Below the pieces are notes generated by a model. That model was not told the DNA's origin and did not search any database. It saw only the letters and a list, made by a program, of their open reading frames with translations. The translations under genes and the position numbers were made by a program. Shown piece after piece: positions 42,342-49,577 of a DNA stretch of 64,000 nt; position 1 is the stretch's first letter, and every line of letters starts with the position of its first letter. The stretch covers positions 1,488,001 through 1,552,000 of the forward strand of contig OZ251457.1 in the NCBI GenBank assembly GCA_965242565.1, read 5' to 3'. The stretch is from CATQGW01 sp965242565 (GTDB lineage: Bacteria > Chloroflexota > Dehalococcoidia > Bin125).

Positions 42342-42830
42342 TCAATTTAGATCGGGCGGTTGATCTGCGGGGCGGGGCGGCATGTCGTCGAGTACGCGCC
42401 ATTCGACATAGCTGGGAGGGAGGTCGGCGTCTTCGGCGGCGCGGCGCATGGCAGCGATCGCCTGGTTCCAGCCGTCGGCCCAGCCGTTGCGGACGCCTTG
42501 CGCCCAGTCGGAAGCCCTGCCACGGCCGCGTTCGACGACCAGTTCCGTGAGAGCGGCGTCGTAGGCGAGTGGGAAGGTTTCCTCATAGGCGGCGTCCCAG
42601 ATTTCGGGGGCCTCGGCGTAGACATCGCCCTCGGCAGGGGCGCGCGCGGCTTGAGGCGGCGTAGCGTCGAACGCGCCGGCGAGAGCGGCGATGATGATGG
42701 GGAGGGCGAGACCGGCGAGTGCGGCGAGCAGGGTGTGGCGTCCGAGCCAGCTGCGCTCGCGCCGCCAGTCGGTGAAGTGGCGGCCATGGCGTCCCCAACC
42801 GCGTATGCCGGGCGACTGCGGGGCGCTCAT
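42342..42830 (-). CDS. cassette membrane protein B1 (unknown)
   Basis: 162 residues: cytosolic RGWGRHGRHFTDWRRERSWLGRHT, transmembrane helix about 31-53, external domain with ADGWNQAIAAMRRAAEDADLPPSYVEWRVLDDMPP. The start overlaps the A1 stop (ATGA). It is closest to B3 at the C-terminus, suggesting that the pair was duplicated as a unit. Unknown family. Confidence 0.75.
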   Translation of the reverse strand: MSAPQSPGIRGWGRHGRHFTDWRRERSWLGRHTLLAALAGLALPIIIAALAGAFDATPPQAARAPAEGDVYAEAPEIWDAAYEETFPLAYDAALTELVVERGRGRASDWAQGVRNGWADGWNQAIAAMRRAAEDADLPPSYVEWRVLDDMPPRPADQPPDLN

Positions 42831-43216
42831 CGGCGCAGCTCGACCCACTGCGTGCCGGGGTGTTCGCCGTACCACTGGCGCGGGACGAGGCTGATCGCCT
42901 CGGTGAGGGCGTCGTTCCAAGCGGTGTCGTAGGTGAGGCGGTAGCCATCGTCGTATGTCGCGGTTGCGGCCAGCTGCGGCAGGTCGCTCTCGGCGAGGAG
43001 GCGGGCGTCTTCCTGCGCCTGCTCGATGCCGTAGCGCGCGGCGTAGGTGCGGGTGCGCTGGACAGGGTCGCCGCCGACTTCATTGAGCGGGGTTGAGCCG
43101 ATGGTGATCACGAAGGCGAAGAGGATGATGAGGGTGGTGAAGGCGGCGACGGCGGTGAAGACGACGGTGGACTGGCGAATGAGGTCGTAGCGCCAGGGGG
43201 TGTGGAGGTTGGGCAT
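42827..43216 (-). CDS. cassette membrane protein A1 (unknown)
   Basis: 129 residues, first gene of the array, 28 bp after the retropepsin-like gene. MPNLHTPWRYDLIRQSTVVF, transmembrane helix about 17-38, external helical domain with AQEDARLLAESDLPQLAATATYDDGYRLTYDTAWNDAL, ending HPGTQWVELRR. It shares WRYDLIRQST with A2. Unknown family; topology suggests a short cytosolic anchor and an external helical domain of about 90 residues. Confidence 0.75.
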   Translation of the reverse strand: MPNLHTPWRYDLIRQSTVVFTAVAAFTTLIILFAFVITIGSTPLNEVGGDPVQRTRTYAARYGIEQAQEDARLLAESDLPQLAATATYDDGYRLTYDTAWNDALTEAISLVPRQWYGEHPGTQWVELRR

Positions 43217-43244
43217 ATGCGCTTCCCGATGGCGTGGAATCGAC

Positions 43245-43775
43245 TCAGCGATCCCACCAACGGCGATATGCCTCATAGTCGTACTTCAGTGCGATCACGG
43301 GACGAGGGTAATAGTCGAGATGGACCTCAAAGAAACTGAGGACGTCGCGACCGAGCAGACTAGGGGCATCCCAGTTGCTGAACCCCGATTTCGCCGGATA
43401 GCGCGGCACCGGTTCGGATATGCAGATCGGCAAGACGACGCCGACGTAATCGCCATCGTCGCTGATCGTTGACAGATGCGCATACTCGATCACCGATCGC
43501 GCATGTCCGCCGACGCCGACACTGACGCGGGTGTCGTAACGTCGGTCAAAGTTGATCGAAAACAGCTCGTCTCCGAACAGCTTGTAAGCATCAGCGGGTT
43601 CGATCAGAGTGGAGTCTGCGCCCGTGTCAACGAGGAACAGTATCTCTTGATCGATGTCACGTTCGGTGATAGGGGTCCTCATTCGAACGTTGAAGGGCAC
43701 GAACGGCCTAGGGGTACGAATGGGTTCATGTTCGCCCGATGGACCGACTGACTCAAAGAGACCTGTCACCCACAT
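43245..43775 (-). CDS. retropepsin-like aspartic protease domain protein
   Basis: 176 residues. FLVDTGADSTLIEP (48-60) is the D-T-G active-site loop of retroviral-type aspartic proteases, and LLGRDVLSFFEVHLDYYP (140-157) matches the second conserved I/L-x-G-R-D element. Such single-domain proteins must dimerise to provide two aspartates. There is no signal peptide. The ATG at 43775 is inside the last ten bases of the DUF5678 gene, so the two are coupled. GC content is lower than in neighbouring genes. Target is unknown; the adjacent membrane cassette is an obvious candidate. Confidence 0.82.
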   Translation of the reverse strand: MWVTGLFESVGPSGEHEPIRTPRPFVPFNVRMRTPITERDIDQEILFLVDTGADSTLIEPADAYKLFGDELFSINFDRRYDTRVSVGVGGHARSVIEYAHLSTISDDGDYVGVVLPICISEPVPRYPAKSGFSNWDAPSLLGRDVLSFFEVHLDYYPRPVIALKYDYEAYRRWWDR

Positions 43776-44056
43776 TGATGGACCGCCTCGATCTGTGGAT
43801 CCACCACATGTTTCACGATGGCGTCTCGCCGAGCCTCTTTTGGAACCTCGTTCCAAACCGACTCTAGCGTGTCGCTGACGATCAGCACCGAATCTCCGTA
43901 AACAGCGACCCACTCGTCCCGATGCTCTTTGAGCAGTCGCGGCCACTCCGCCAAGAGGTAAGCGGCATTGGCACGGAACAAGGAGGCGTGACGAACTTCG
44001 TCAGCGTGAGCGCTGCCCGGTTCAACGACGAAATGCGGCTCTCGCGTTTCCAGCAT
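43766..44056 (-). CDS. DUF5678-like protein
   Basis: 96 residues from ATG 44056. ANAAYLLAEWPRLLKEHRDEWVAVYGDSVLIVSDTLESVWNEVPKEA matches the short DUF5678 pattern (EW..L...H..EWVAV.G..V). These proteins frequently precede a retropepsin-like gene, as here. A TATGCT hexamer ends six bases before the ATG, supporting an independent leaderless start even though the reading frame is open upstream into the MoaD-like gene. Confidence 0.7.
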   Translation of the reverse strand: MLETREPHFVVEPGSAHADEVRHASLFRANAAYLLAEWPRLLKEHRDEWVAVYGDSVLIVSDTLESVWNEVPKEARRDAIVKHVVDPQIEAVHQCG

Positions 44057-44542
44057 GGCGTCAGCATACCACCTCGCCTTGCCGCCCCGCGTTGCCGGCG
44101 GGAACGACAGAGGGACAGAGGTGGATGTGAGGGGCGGGAACACGGCTGGAGGCAGTACCGGCCCGGTGCTGGTTGCGGCGAGATACCCGCGGCAAGCGCG
44201 GGTATGACGGAGGAGGAGGTGCGGGCATGGCGGAGGAGGGGTGCGCGGGTGCGGCGTGGGTAAGAAAGGTGCGCCGCCGGCTACGGGGGGGAAGATGTCC
44301 ATGTCGGCGTTGGGGGGGACCGGGGTTTCGAGGCCGTCGAGGTGGCGGATGTCGCGTCCGTTGAGCATGACGGCGACGAAGCGGCGGACTGCGCCGGATT
44401 CGTCGAGCAGTCTGTCGTTGAGGGCGGGGTATTGCTCGATCAGGCGGTGGATGACTGCGCCGACGGTGGGCGGGGGGTCGTCGAGTTGGACAGTGCGGCC
44501 GCCGACTAACGGGCGCAGGGTGGCATAGAAGCGGATTTCCAC
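43766..44542 (-). CDS. MoaD/ThiS-like sulfur-carrier protein, stop lost, frame running into DUF5678
   Basis: Residues 1-90 are a complete MoaD/ThiS ubiquitin-like fold (MEIRFYATLRPLVGGRTVQL...NGRDIRHLDGLETPVPPNADMDIFPPVAGG), ending in the Gly-Gly (89-90) that must be C-terminal to be adenylated and thiocarboxylated. Here the frame continues with no stop: 72 residues of Pro-rich sequence crossing a family C palindrome (44183-44205), then DUF5678. Either the product is processed, or repeat insertion destroyed the stop and made the carrier inactive, or there is a sequencing error. The gene is 41 bp downstream of AFOR; such carriers often accompany tungsten/molybdenum enzymes. Confidence 0.75.
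   Translation of the reverse strand: MEIRFYATLRPLVGGRTVQLDDPPPTVGAVIHRLIEQYPALNDRLLDESGAVRRFVAVMLNGRDIRHLDGLETPVPPNADMDIFPPVAGGAPFLPTPHPRTPPPPCPHLLLRHTRACRGYLAATSTGPVLPPAVFPPLTSTSVPLSFPPATRGGKARWYADAMLETREPHFVVEPGSAHADEVRHASLFRANAAYLLAEWPRLLKEHRDEWVAVYGDSVLIVSDTLESVWNEVPKEARRDAIVKHVVDPQIEAVHQCG
44063..44068 (-). promoter_or_regulatory. -10-like hexamer TATGCT for DUF5678
   Basis: TATGCT, six bases, ATG on the minus strand. TATGCT also occurs upstream of the fourth and fifth MNT genes and of the gene at 63630. Confidence 0.45.
44183..44205. repeat. family C palindrome inside an open reading frame
   Basis: ATACCCGCG/CGCGGGTAT arms in inverted orientation relative to the copies at 12472, 17165, 28385 and 29640. 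It is translated in the MoaD-DUF5678 frame as HTRACRGYLAA. A further inverted copy is at 55884-55906 (intergenic). Confidence 0.85.
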
Positions 44543-44583
44543 GCTGCGCCCGCAGTCGGTGTCGCGCCGGTTGTGCGGCTCGG

Positions 44584-46440
44584 TCAGGCGATGATTTCGA
44601 GCTCGCGGAGCTTGGCCTCGGGGACCACGCCGTCCTGCCAGCCGCGGGCGTCGTAGTACTGCTCCTTCATTTGGTCGAGCTCGCAGATTTGGCCTTCGGC
44701 GGGGCCGGTGCCGGGTTCTTCAAGGAAGCGCCGGGGAAGCGAGTCGTCGGCGCCGCCGAAGCCGGCCTGGTTGTTGAAGTAGCGCTCGAGGTTGTAGATG
44801 CGCTCGCCGGCGACCATGACGTCTTCCTCGGACATGGGGAGGCCGACGACGGACTCGTAGAGGGCTGCGTACTCCGGCGCGCCGACGGCGAAGGCGGAGA
44901 ATTTGCAGAGGTCGAGGGAGTCGCTGAAGGCGTGGAGGTCCTGGAAGATTTTGAGCAGCGGGCCCTTGCCGTCCCAGTCGAGCGGGTCGGTTTTGACGGG
45001 GATGCCGAGCAGTTCGGAGGCGGGGGTGTAGCCGCGCAGGTGGCAGGCGCCGCGGTTGCTGGTGGCGTAGCCGAGGCCCTCGCCCTTGAGCACGCGGGGG
45101 TCGTAGGCGGGGATGGCCTGGCCCTTGACGGACATGGAGAGTTCGGGGTGCCCCCAGGCGGCGGCGGCTTTGGCTGCGCCGTCGGCGAGGGCGTTGGCGA
45201 TGGTTCCGTCGCGGTGGGCCATTTGCTCGGCGACGCGGACCATGCCCGCGCCGTCGCCCCAGTCGAGCGGGGTGTCGATGTAGCCGCGCTGGGAGGCTTC
45301 CATGTACATGGAGATGACGTTGCCGATTTCGATGGCGTCCATGCCGTAGTCGTTGCACTGGTCGATGACCTTGGCGACGACGGCGGGGTCGTCGTTGCCG
45401 CAGTTTGCGCCGAGGGACCAGGCGGGCTCGTATTCGAAGGACTCCATTTTGAGTCCGGCGTGGGGCCCTTCGGTGATTTCGACTTCCTTTTTGCAGGCGA
45501 CGGGGCAGGCGTGGCAGGTGGGTTCGGAGGTGAGGAAGTTGTCGCGCATGGTCTCGCCGGAGACGGCTTCGGCGCCCTCGAACTGGGTTTTCTGCGAGTT
45601 TTTGGTGCCGAGGCCGCCGATCGAGTTGACGACGTTCATGAGGACGTTGGTGCCGAAGGCGGAGAGGCCGCCAGAGCCTTCTTTGAGGGAGCCGTCGTCG
45701 TTGACTGAGGAGGGGGCCGTGACGGGCGATTCGAGGATGAGGCCGAGGTGGGTGCGCTGGGCTTCGCGGAATTTGTCGCGCTCTTCGCCCTGCTGGGGCC
45801 GCCAGCGTCCGGCGTTGGTGCCCTTGACGACGACGCACTTGAGGTTTTTGGAGCCGGCGACGGCGCCGGTGCCGCCGCGTCCGGCGGCGCGGTCATCTTC
45901 GTTCATGAAGGAGGCGAAGAGGACGCCGTTTTCGCCGGCCTGGCCGATGGCCATGACGGAGGTGTCGGTGGAGTTGCCGCTGGCGGAGCCGAAGTGCTCG
46001 ACGGTGTCGTGGACGCCGAGGCCCCAGATGTCGGCGGCGTCGCGGATTTCGACGGCGTTGTCTTCGACATGGAGGTAGACGGGCGAGTCGGCCTTGCCGG
46101 TGATGAGCAGGGCGTCGAAGCCGGCCCAGCGGAGGCGGGCGGCGCTCCAGCCGCCCATGTGGGAGTCGGTGACGGTGCCGGTGAGGGGCGACTTGGTGAC
46201 GAAGGCGAGGCGTCCGCTCATGGTGACTTCGGTGCCGGTGAGCGGGCCGTTGACGAGGGCGAGCATGTTGTCGGGGCTGAGCGGGTCGACGCCGGGCCCG
46301 TTGTCGAGCAGGTATTTGACGCCGAGGCCGCGTGCGCCGATGTATTTGCGGGCGTCGTCCTGGTTGACTTCTTCGTAGGCGACGGTGCGGTTGGTGAGGT
46401 TGATGCGTGCGACGCGGTTGGCGAATCCACCCAGTGCCAT
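44584..46440 (-). CDS. tungsten aldehyde:ferredoxin oxidoreductase (AFOR family)
   Basis: 618 residues, normal for the family. The N-terminal domain is clear (FANRVARINLTNRTVAYEEV...YIGARGLGVKYLL). The 4Fe-4S ligands are CHACPVACKKEV plus a distal Cys in SDSLDLCKFS, and pterin-binding segments such as GRGGTGAVAGSKNLKCVVVKG are present. AFORs oxidise aldehydes to acids with ferredoxin as acceptor and a W-bis-pterin cofactor, and are oxygen-sensitive in archaea but occur in aerobic bacteria. AGGGGAG precedes the ATG; TACCAT about 45 bases upstream is a plausible -10. It heads the run down to the membrane cassette. Confidence 0.95.
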   Translation of the reverse strand: MALGGFANRVARINLTNRTVAYEEVNQDDARKYIGARGLGVKYLLDNGPGVDPLSPDNMLALVNGPLTGTEVTMSGRLAFVTKSPLTGTVTDSHMGGWSAARLRWAGFDALLITGKADSPVYLHVEDNAVEIRDAADIWGLGVHDTVEHFGSASGNSTDTSVMAIGQAGENGVLFASFMNEDDRAAGRGGTGAVAGSKNLKCVVVKGTNAGRWRPQQGEERDKFREAQRTHLGLILESPVTAPSSVNDDGSLKEGSGGLSAFGTNVLMNVVNSIGGLGTKNSQKTQFEGAEAVSGETMRDNFLTSEPTCHACPVACKKEVEITEGPHAGLKMESFEYEPAWSLGANCGNDDPAVVAKVIDQCNDYGMDAIEIGNVISMYMEASQRGYIDTPLDWGDGAGMVRVAEQMAHRDGTIANALADGAAKAAAAWGHPELSMSVKGQAIPAYDPRVLKGEGLGYATSNRGACHLRGYTPASELLGIPVKTDPLDWDGKGPLLKIFQDLHAFSDSLDLCKFSAFAVGAPEYAALYESVVGLPMSEEDVMVAGERIYNLERYFNNQAGFGGADDSLPRRFLEEPGTGPAEGQICELDQMKEQYYDARGWQDGVVPEAKLRELEIIA

Positions 46441-46736
46441 GATGAGCTCCCCTGCTGTTCAGGTTTGGTGTTGTGGGGATGGTAGCTGATCTCGGCGTGG
46501 GAGTGGGGAGGCCGACCCCCCAGTCGCTGCGCGACAGCCCCCCTGCGTAGGGGGGCGATTTCGGAGGGACAGTGGATTGTGCGGGAGTCCCCCCTCTCAA
46601 TCTCCCCCCGCGACGGGGGGAGAGGTCGGAGGGGGATTCTCCGGTCGTGGGAGGTGGTCGACGGGGCGGTTGGGAAAATGGCTAGACTGTGCGGCGACAC
46701 GGCTGCGCGGGGAGCGCGGCGACTGGAGGAACGAAG
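46441..46736. repeat. divergent spacer with family D and family E palindromes
   Basis: Family D (46511-46560) has a compensated stem GTCGC-TGC-GCGAC; family E (46602-46622) is CTCCCCCC/GGGGGGAG with loop GCGAC. TAGACT at 46683-46688 and GGAGG near 46725 serve the PhyH gene. Confidence 0.8.
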
Positions 46737-47636
46737 ATGGATATCGCAGCGCTCGAGAGTTCGCCGAACGCGGATTCGCTGGTGAACACGATCATGGAGT
46801 ACGACCTGGCGCGACACATCGTGGAGCTGGACGCCTACGGCTTCACGGTGATTCCGCCGGAGAAGCTGGGCACGCCGCCGGGCTTCGCGGATGATCTGCG
46901 GGAGGCGATTCTGGGGGTCTACAAGCGACGCCACGGGGTGGAGTTCGACGACCACCTGGGGGTGAACGAGCTGCCGGTGGCGAACGATCTGGCGTGGCAG
47001 CTGATCGACGAGAGCGACGTGATCACGGAGGCGGTGCTGAATCCGGTCTGTCTGGCGATGGCTCGCTGGCACTGCGGGCAGAGCGCGGTGCTGGGCGGGA
47101 CGTCGTCGATCATCAAGCCGCCGGCGGAGGACAACTGGCTGCCGCTGCACAACGACACGCACGGGGTGCCGCCGCCGCAGGCGGCCTACCCGCACCTGGT
47201 GAACACGAGCTGGATTCTGACGGACTACGACGGTCGGGAGGACGGGCCGACGGTGTTCGTGCCGGGTTCGCACCGCTGGGGTCGGCTGCCGACGGCGCAC
47301 GAGTCGATGTTCTGGCACGACGGCGCACCGGTGGAGCCGGTGCCGATGACGGCGAAGGCCGGCTCGCTGGGCATCTGGGGCGGGAACATGTGGCACGGGG
47401 CCTACAACCGGCTGACGGAGGGTCTGCGGGTGACGATGGTGCTGGTGTGGCTGCGCCCATACATGAAGATGATCAACATGTGGAACGAGGGCGCGGTGTC
47501 GCCGGAGCGTCTGGAGCGCTACCCGGAGCTGAACAAGATTCTGGGCTACGAGCACCCGTACCCGTTCCGCGAGCAGGTGTCGAAGCCGGAGCAGATCGGG
47601 CCGATGATCGCGGTGGGGCAGGATCAGTTCGGCTAG
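46737..47636 (+). CDS. phytanoyl-CoA dioxygenase (PhyH) family oxygenase
   Basis: 299-residue Fe(II)/2-oxoglutarate oxygenase. The metal triad is His138-x-Asp140 (LPLHNDTHG) and His220 (NMWHGAYN); Arg231 is the likely 2-oxoglutarate anchor. The FVPGSHRWGRLP segment is characteristic. Substrates range from phytanoyl-CoA to antibiotics and phosphonates and cannot be told here. ATG 46737 has GGAGG upstream. It is followed 87 bp later by a small monooxygenase. Confidence 0.9.
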   Translation: MDIAALESSPNADSLVNTIMEYDLARHIVELDAYGFTVIPPEKLGTPPGFADDLREAILGVYKRRHGVEFDDHLGVNELPVANDLAWQLIDESDVITEAVLNPVCLAMARWHCGQSAVLGGTSSIIKPPAEDNWLPLHNDTHGVPPPQAAYPHLVNTSWILTDYDGREDGPTVFVPGSHRWGRLPTAHESMFWHDGAPVEPVPMTAKAGSLGIWGGNMWHGAYNRLTEGLRVTMVLVWLRPYMKMINMWNEGAVSPERLERYPELNKILGYEHPYPFREQVSKPEQIGPMIAVGQDQFG

Positions 47637-47723
47637 GCGGCGGGGGCGCGCCGCGGGGTTGGGCCTCGGAGCACAGCCGCGGGGCTGGGCCGCAGGACCG
47701 GTCCGCAGAAAGGGGGCTCGCGG

Positions 47724-48041
47724 ATGATCGCGATCTGGGTGCGGGTGCGCGTGCGCGCGGAGGGGCGCGAGCGCTTTCTACAAGGGATTGAGACGGATGC
47801 GCTGGGCTCGGAGCGAGACGAGCCCGGCTGCCTCCGCTTCAACGTGCTGCAGGATGCGGAGGACGACCTGACGTACTACTTCTATGAGGTGTACGAGGAC
47901 GAGGCGGCGCTGGAGGCGCATCGGCAAGCACCGCACTATGCGGCGTGGGCGGCGGTGGCGGATACGCTGGAGGGGCCGGTGGAGATCACGCGGACGACGC
48001 CGGTGATTCCGTCGGAGGGCGGGTACTGGCGGAAGGGCTGA
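47724..48041 (+). CDS. antibiotic biosynthesis monooxygenase (ABM) domain protein
   Basis: 105 residues, a single ferredoxin-like ABM domain: MIAIWVRVRVRAEGRERFLQGIETDALGSERDEPGCLRFNVLQ...YYFYEVYEDEAALEAHRQAPHYAAW. Such dimers act on quinols or aromatic substrates, often without cofactors (YgiN type). It follows the PhyH oxygenase and precedes the first toxin-antitoxin pair by 41 bp. Confidence 0.9.
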   Translation: MIAIWVRVRVRAEGRERFLQGIETDALGSERDEPGCLRFNVLQDAEDDLTYYFYEVYEDEAALEAHRQAPHYAAWAAVADTLEGPVEITRTTPVIPSEGGYWRKG

Positions 48042-48082
48042 GCGGCTGGGCCGCCGGCCAACGCTCGTGGAAGGCGCGCGTC

Positions 48083-48394
48083 ATGCCGATCGCTCCTGTG
48101 GTGGCCGAGCGCGCGGAGGAGATTCGGGAGATTTGCCGCCGTCATGGGGTGAAGCGGCTGGATCTGTTCGGGTCGGCGGCGCGGGACGATTTCGAGTCGG
48201 CGAGCGATGTGGATTTTCTCGTTGATTTCCACTCAGGCCCCGGTTACCCGGGGGCTCCGCCTTACTTTGAGCTCCTCCAGGCGCTTGAACAGCTCTTTGA
48301 TCAGGATGTCGACCTGGTCATGGAGACGGCGATCAGCAATCCGTACTTCCGCCGCTCGGTCGAGGAGGACAGGACGCCGCTGTATGAAGCGTGA
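48083..48394 (+). CDS. MNT-domain nucleotidyltransferase antitoxin, pair 1 (MntA-like, active-site intact)
   Basis: 103 residues. LFGSAARDDFESASDVDFLVDF carries the Gly30-Ser31 loop and Asp42-x-Asp44 metal dyad of minimal nucleotidyltransferases. In characterised HEPN/MNT systems the MNT protein adds AMP to a Tyr of the HEPN toxin. ATG 48083 matches the starts of the other copies. Its 3' end overlaps the HEPN1 start by 11 bp. The gene order is antitoxin first, as in all five pairs here. Confidence 0.88.
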   Translation: MPIAPVVAERAEEIREICRRHGVKRLDLFGSAARDDFESASDVDFLVDFHSGPGYPGAPPYFELLQALEQLFDQDVDLVMETAISNPYFRRSVEEDRTPLYEA

Positions 48395-48758
48395 TCCGCG
48401 GATGCACCTCTTCGACATGCAACGCGCCGCCGAGCGCGTTGCCGGCTTCACGGCCGGCAAGACGTTCGACGACTATGAGCGCGACGAACTGCTGCGATCC
48501 GCCGTTGAACGCCAGCTCGGGATCGTCGGGGAGGCCACGGGGCGACTTGCGCGTGATTTTCCCGATCTTGCGGAACGCATCAGCGAATTCAGGCAGATCA
48601 TCGCGTTCCGCAACGTTCTGGTGCATGACTACGATCGCGTCAACAACCGCATCGTCTGGAGGAAGATCCAGGACTACGTGCCGCGCCTGGCGGAGGAGGC
48701 ACAGGCGCTGCTCGATGCGCTCTCGGCGGAGGAGGCAGGGCGCGAGAGCAACGGGTAG
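48384..48758 (+). CDS. HEPN-domain RNase toxin, pair 1 (HepT-like)
   Basis: 124-residue all-helical protein. FRNVLVHDY (75-83) contains the R-x4-H RNase motif (Arg76, His81) and the Tyr83 that is AMPylated in HepT (R-x4-H-x-Y). HEPN toxins cleave RNA, commonly tRNA, when not neutralised. The gene overlaps MNT1 by 11 bp. Confidence 0.88.
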   Translation: MKRDPRMHLFDMQRAAERVAGFTAGKTFDDYERDELLRSAVERQLGIVGEATGRLARDFPDLAERISEFRQIIAFRNVLVHDYDRVNNRIVWRKIQDYVPRLAEEAQALLDALSAEEAGRESNG

Positions 48759-48878
48759 GGCGATGCCGCCTGTCGCGGGAGGGGGTGGCCGCCTCTATGA
48801 TGGAGGTGAGCGGCCGACGTCCCTGCGGAAGGGGCCTGTGGAGGGCGTTCGCCGGCGGATAGGCTGGGGGAGCGCGTG

Positions 48879-49283
48879 ATGTCGATTGCGCCTGTAGTAG
48901 CCGAGCGCGCGGAGGAGATTCGGGAGATTTGCCGCGCGCACGGGGTGAAGCGGCTGGATTTGTTCGGGTCGGCGGCGACGGGGGAGTTCGACCCGGAGAG
49001 GAGCGATGTGGACTTTCTGGTGACGTTCCATAAGGGGGTGCGCCGCGGGTGGATGGGCGAGTACTTCGACTTACGTCAGGCTCTGGAAGAGCTGCTCGGC
49101 CGGCCGGTGGATCTGGTGTCGGACCACGAGTTTCGCAATCCCTACTTCCGGGATGCGGTCGAAGAAAGCCGAACGCCGCTCTATGCCGACCAGGACGACC
49201 AAGTACCTGTGGGACATCCAGGAAGCAGCCGCGGCGGTGACGCAGTTCACCGAGGGAAGGTCACTCGAGGATTTCCTCGGTGA
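48879..49283 (+). CDS. MNT-domain antitoxin, pair 2, with C-terminal readthrough
   Basis: 134 residues. GSAATGEFDPERSDVDFLVTF has Gly30-Ser31 and Asp43-x-Asp45, so catalysis looks intact. The first 21 residues are nearly identical to MNT1. Other copies stop right after RTPxY(E/D)A; this one reads on for about 30 residues (DQDDQVPVGHPGSS...), overlapping HEPN2 by 101 bp. ATG 48879 is preferred to a GTG one codon earlier. Confidence 0.85.
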   Translation: MSIAPVVAERAEEIREICRAHGVKRLDLFGSAATGEFDPERSDVDFLVTFHKGVRRGWMGEYFDLRQALEELLGRPVDLVSDHEFRNPYFRDAVEESRTPLYADQDDQVPVGHPGSSRGGDAVHRGKVTRGFPR

Positions 49284-49533
49284 TCGGATGCTGCGCTCGG
49301 CGGTTGAGCGGGAGATGATCACGGTTGGTGAGGCGATTGCCGCGCTGGACCGACACGCTCCGGAGATCGCGGCGCAGATCACGGAGCACGATCAGGTGAT
49401 CGGGTTCCGCAATGTCCTCGTGCATGGTTATGACGACGTGGACTACGAGAATGTCTGGAGCATCGTCACCTCCAAGCTGCCGATTCTTGTAGAAGAGGTG
49501 CGGGGGCTGTTGGAGTCGTCGACCACGCAATAG
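49183..49533 (+). CDS. HEPN-domain RNase toxin, pair 2
   Basis: 116 residues. FRNVLVHGYDDVDYENVW has Arg76, His81 and Tyr83, so both the RNase and modification residues are kept. ATG 49183 lies in the same relative place as the other HEPN starts (inside the conserved TPLYA codons of the MNT gene). Confidence 0.85.
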   Translation: MPTRTTKYLWDIQEAAAAVTQFTEGRSLEDFLGDRMLRSAVEREMITVGEAIAALDRHAPEIAAQITEHDQVIGFRNVLVHGYDDVDYENVWSIVTSKLPILVEEVRGLLESSTTQ

Positions 49534-49577
49534 CCTGACCGTCAGGCGCAGGCCGGTGAGCGAGAGGAAGGGCGTAG

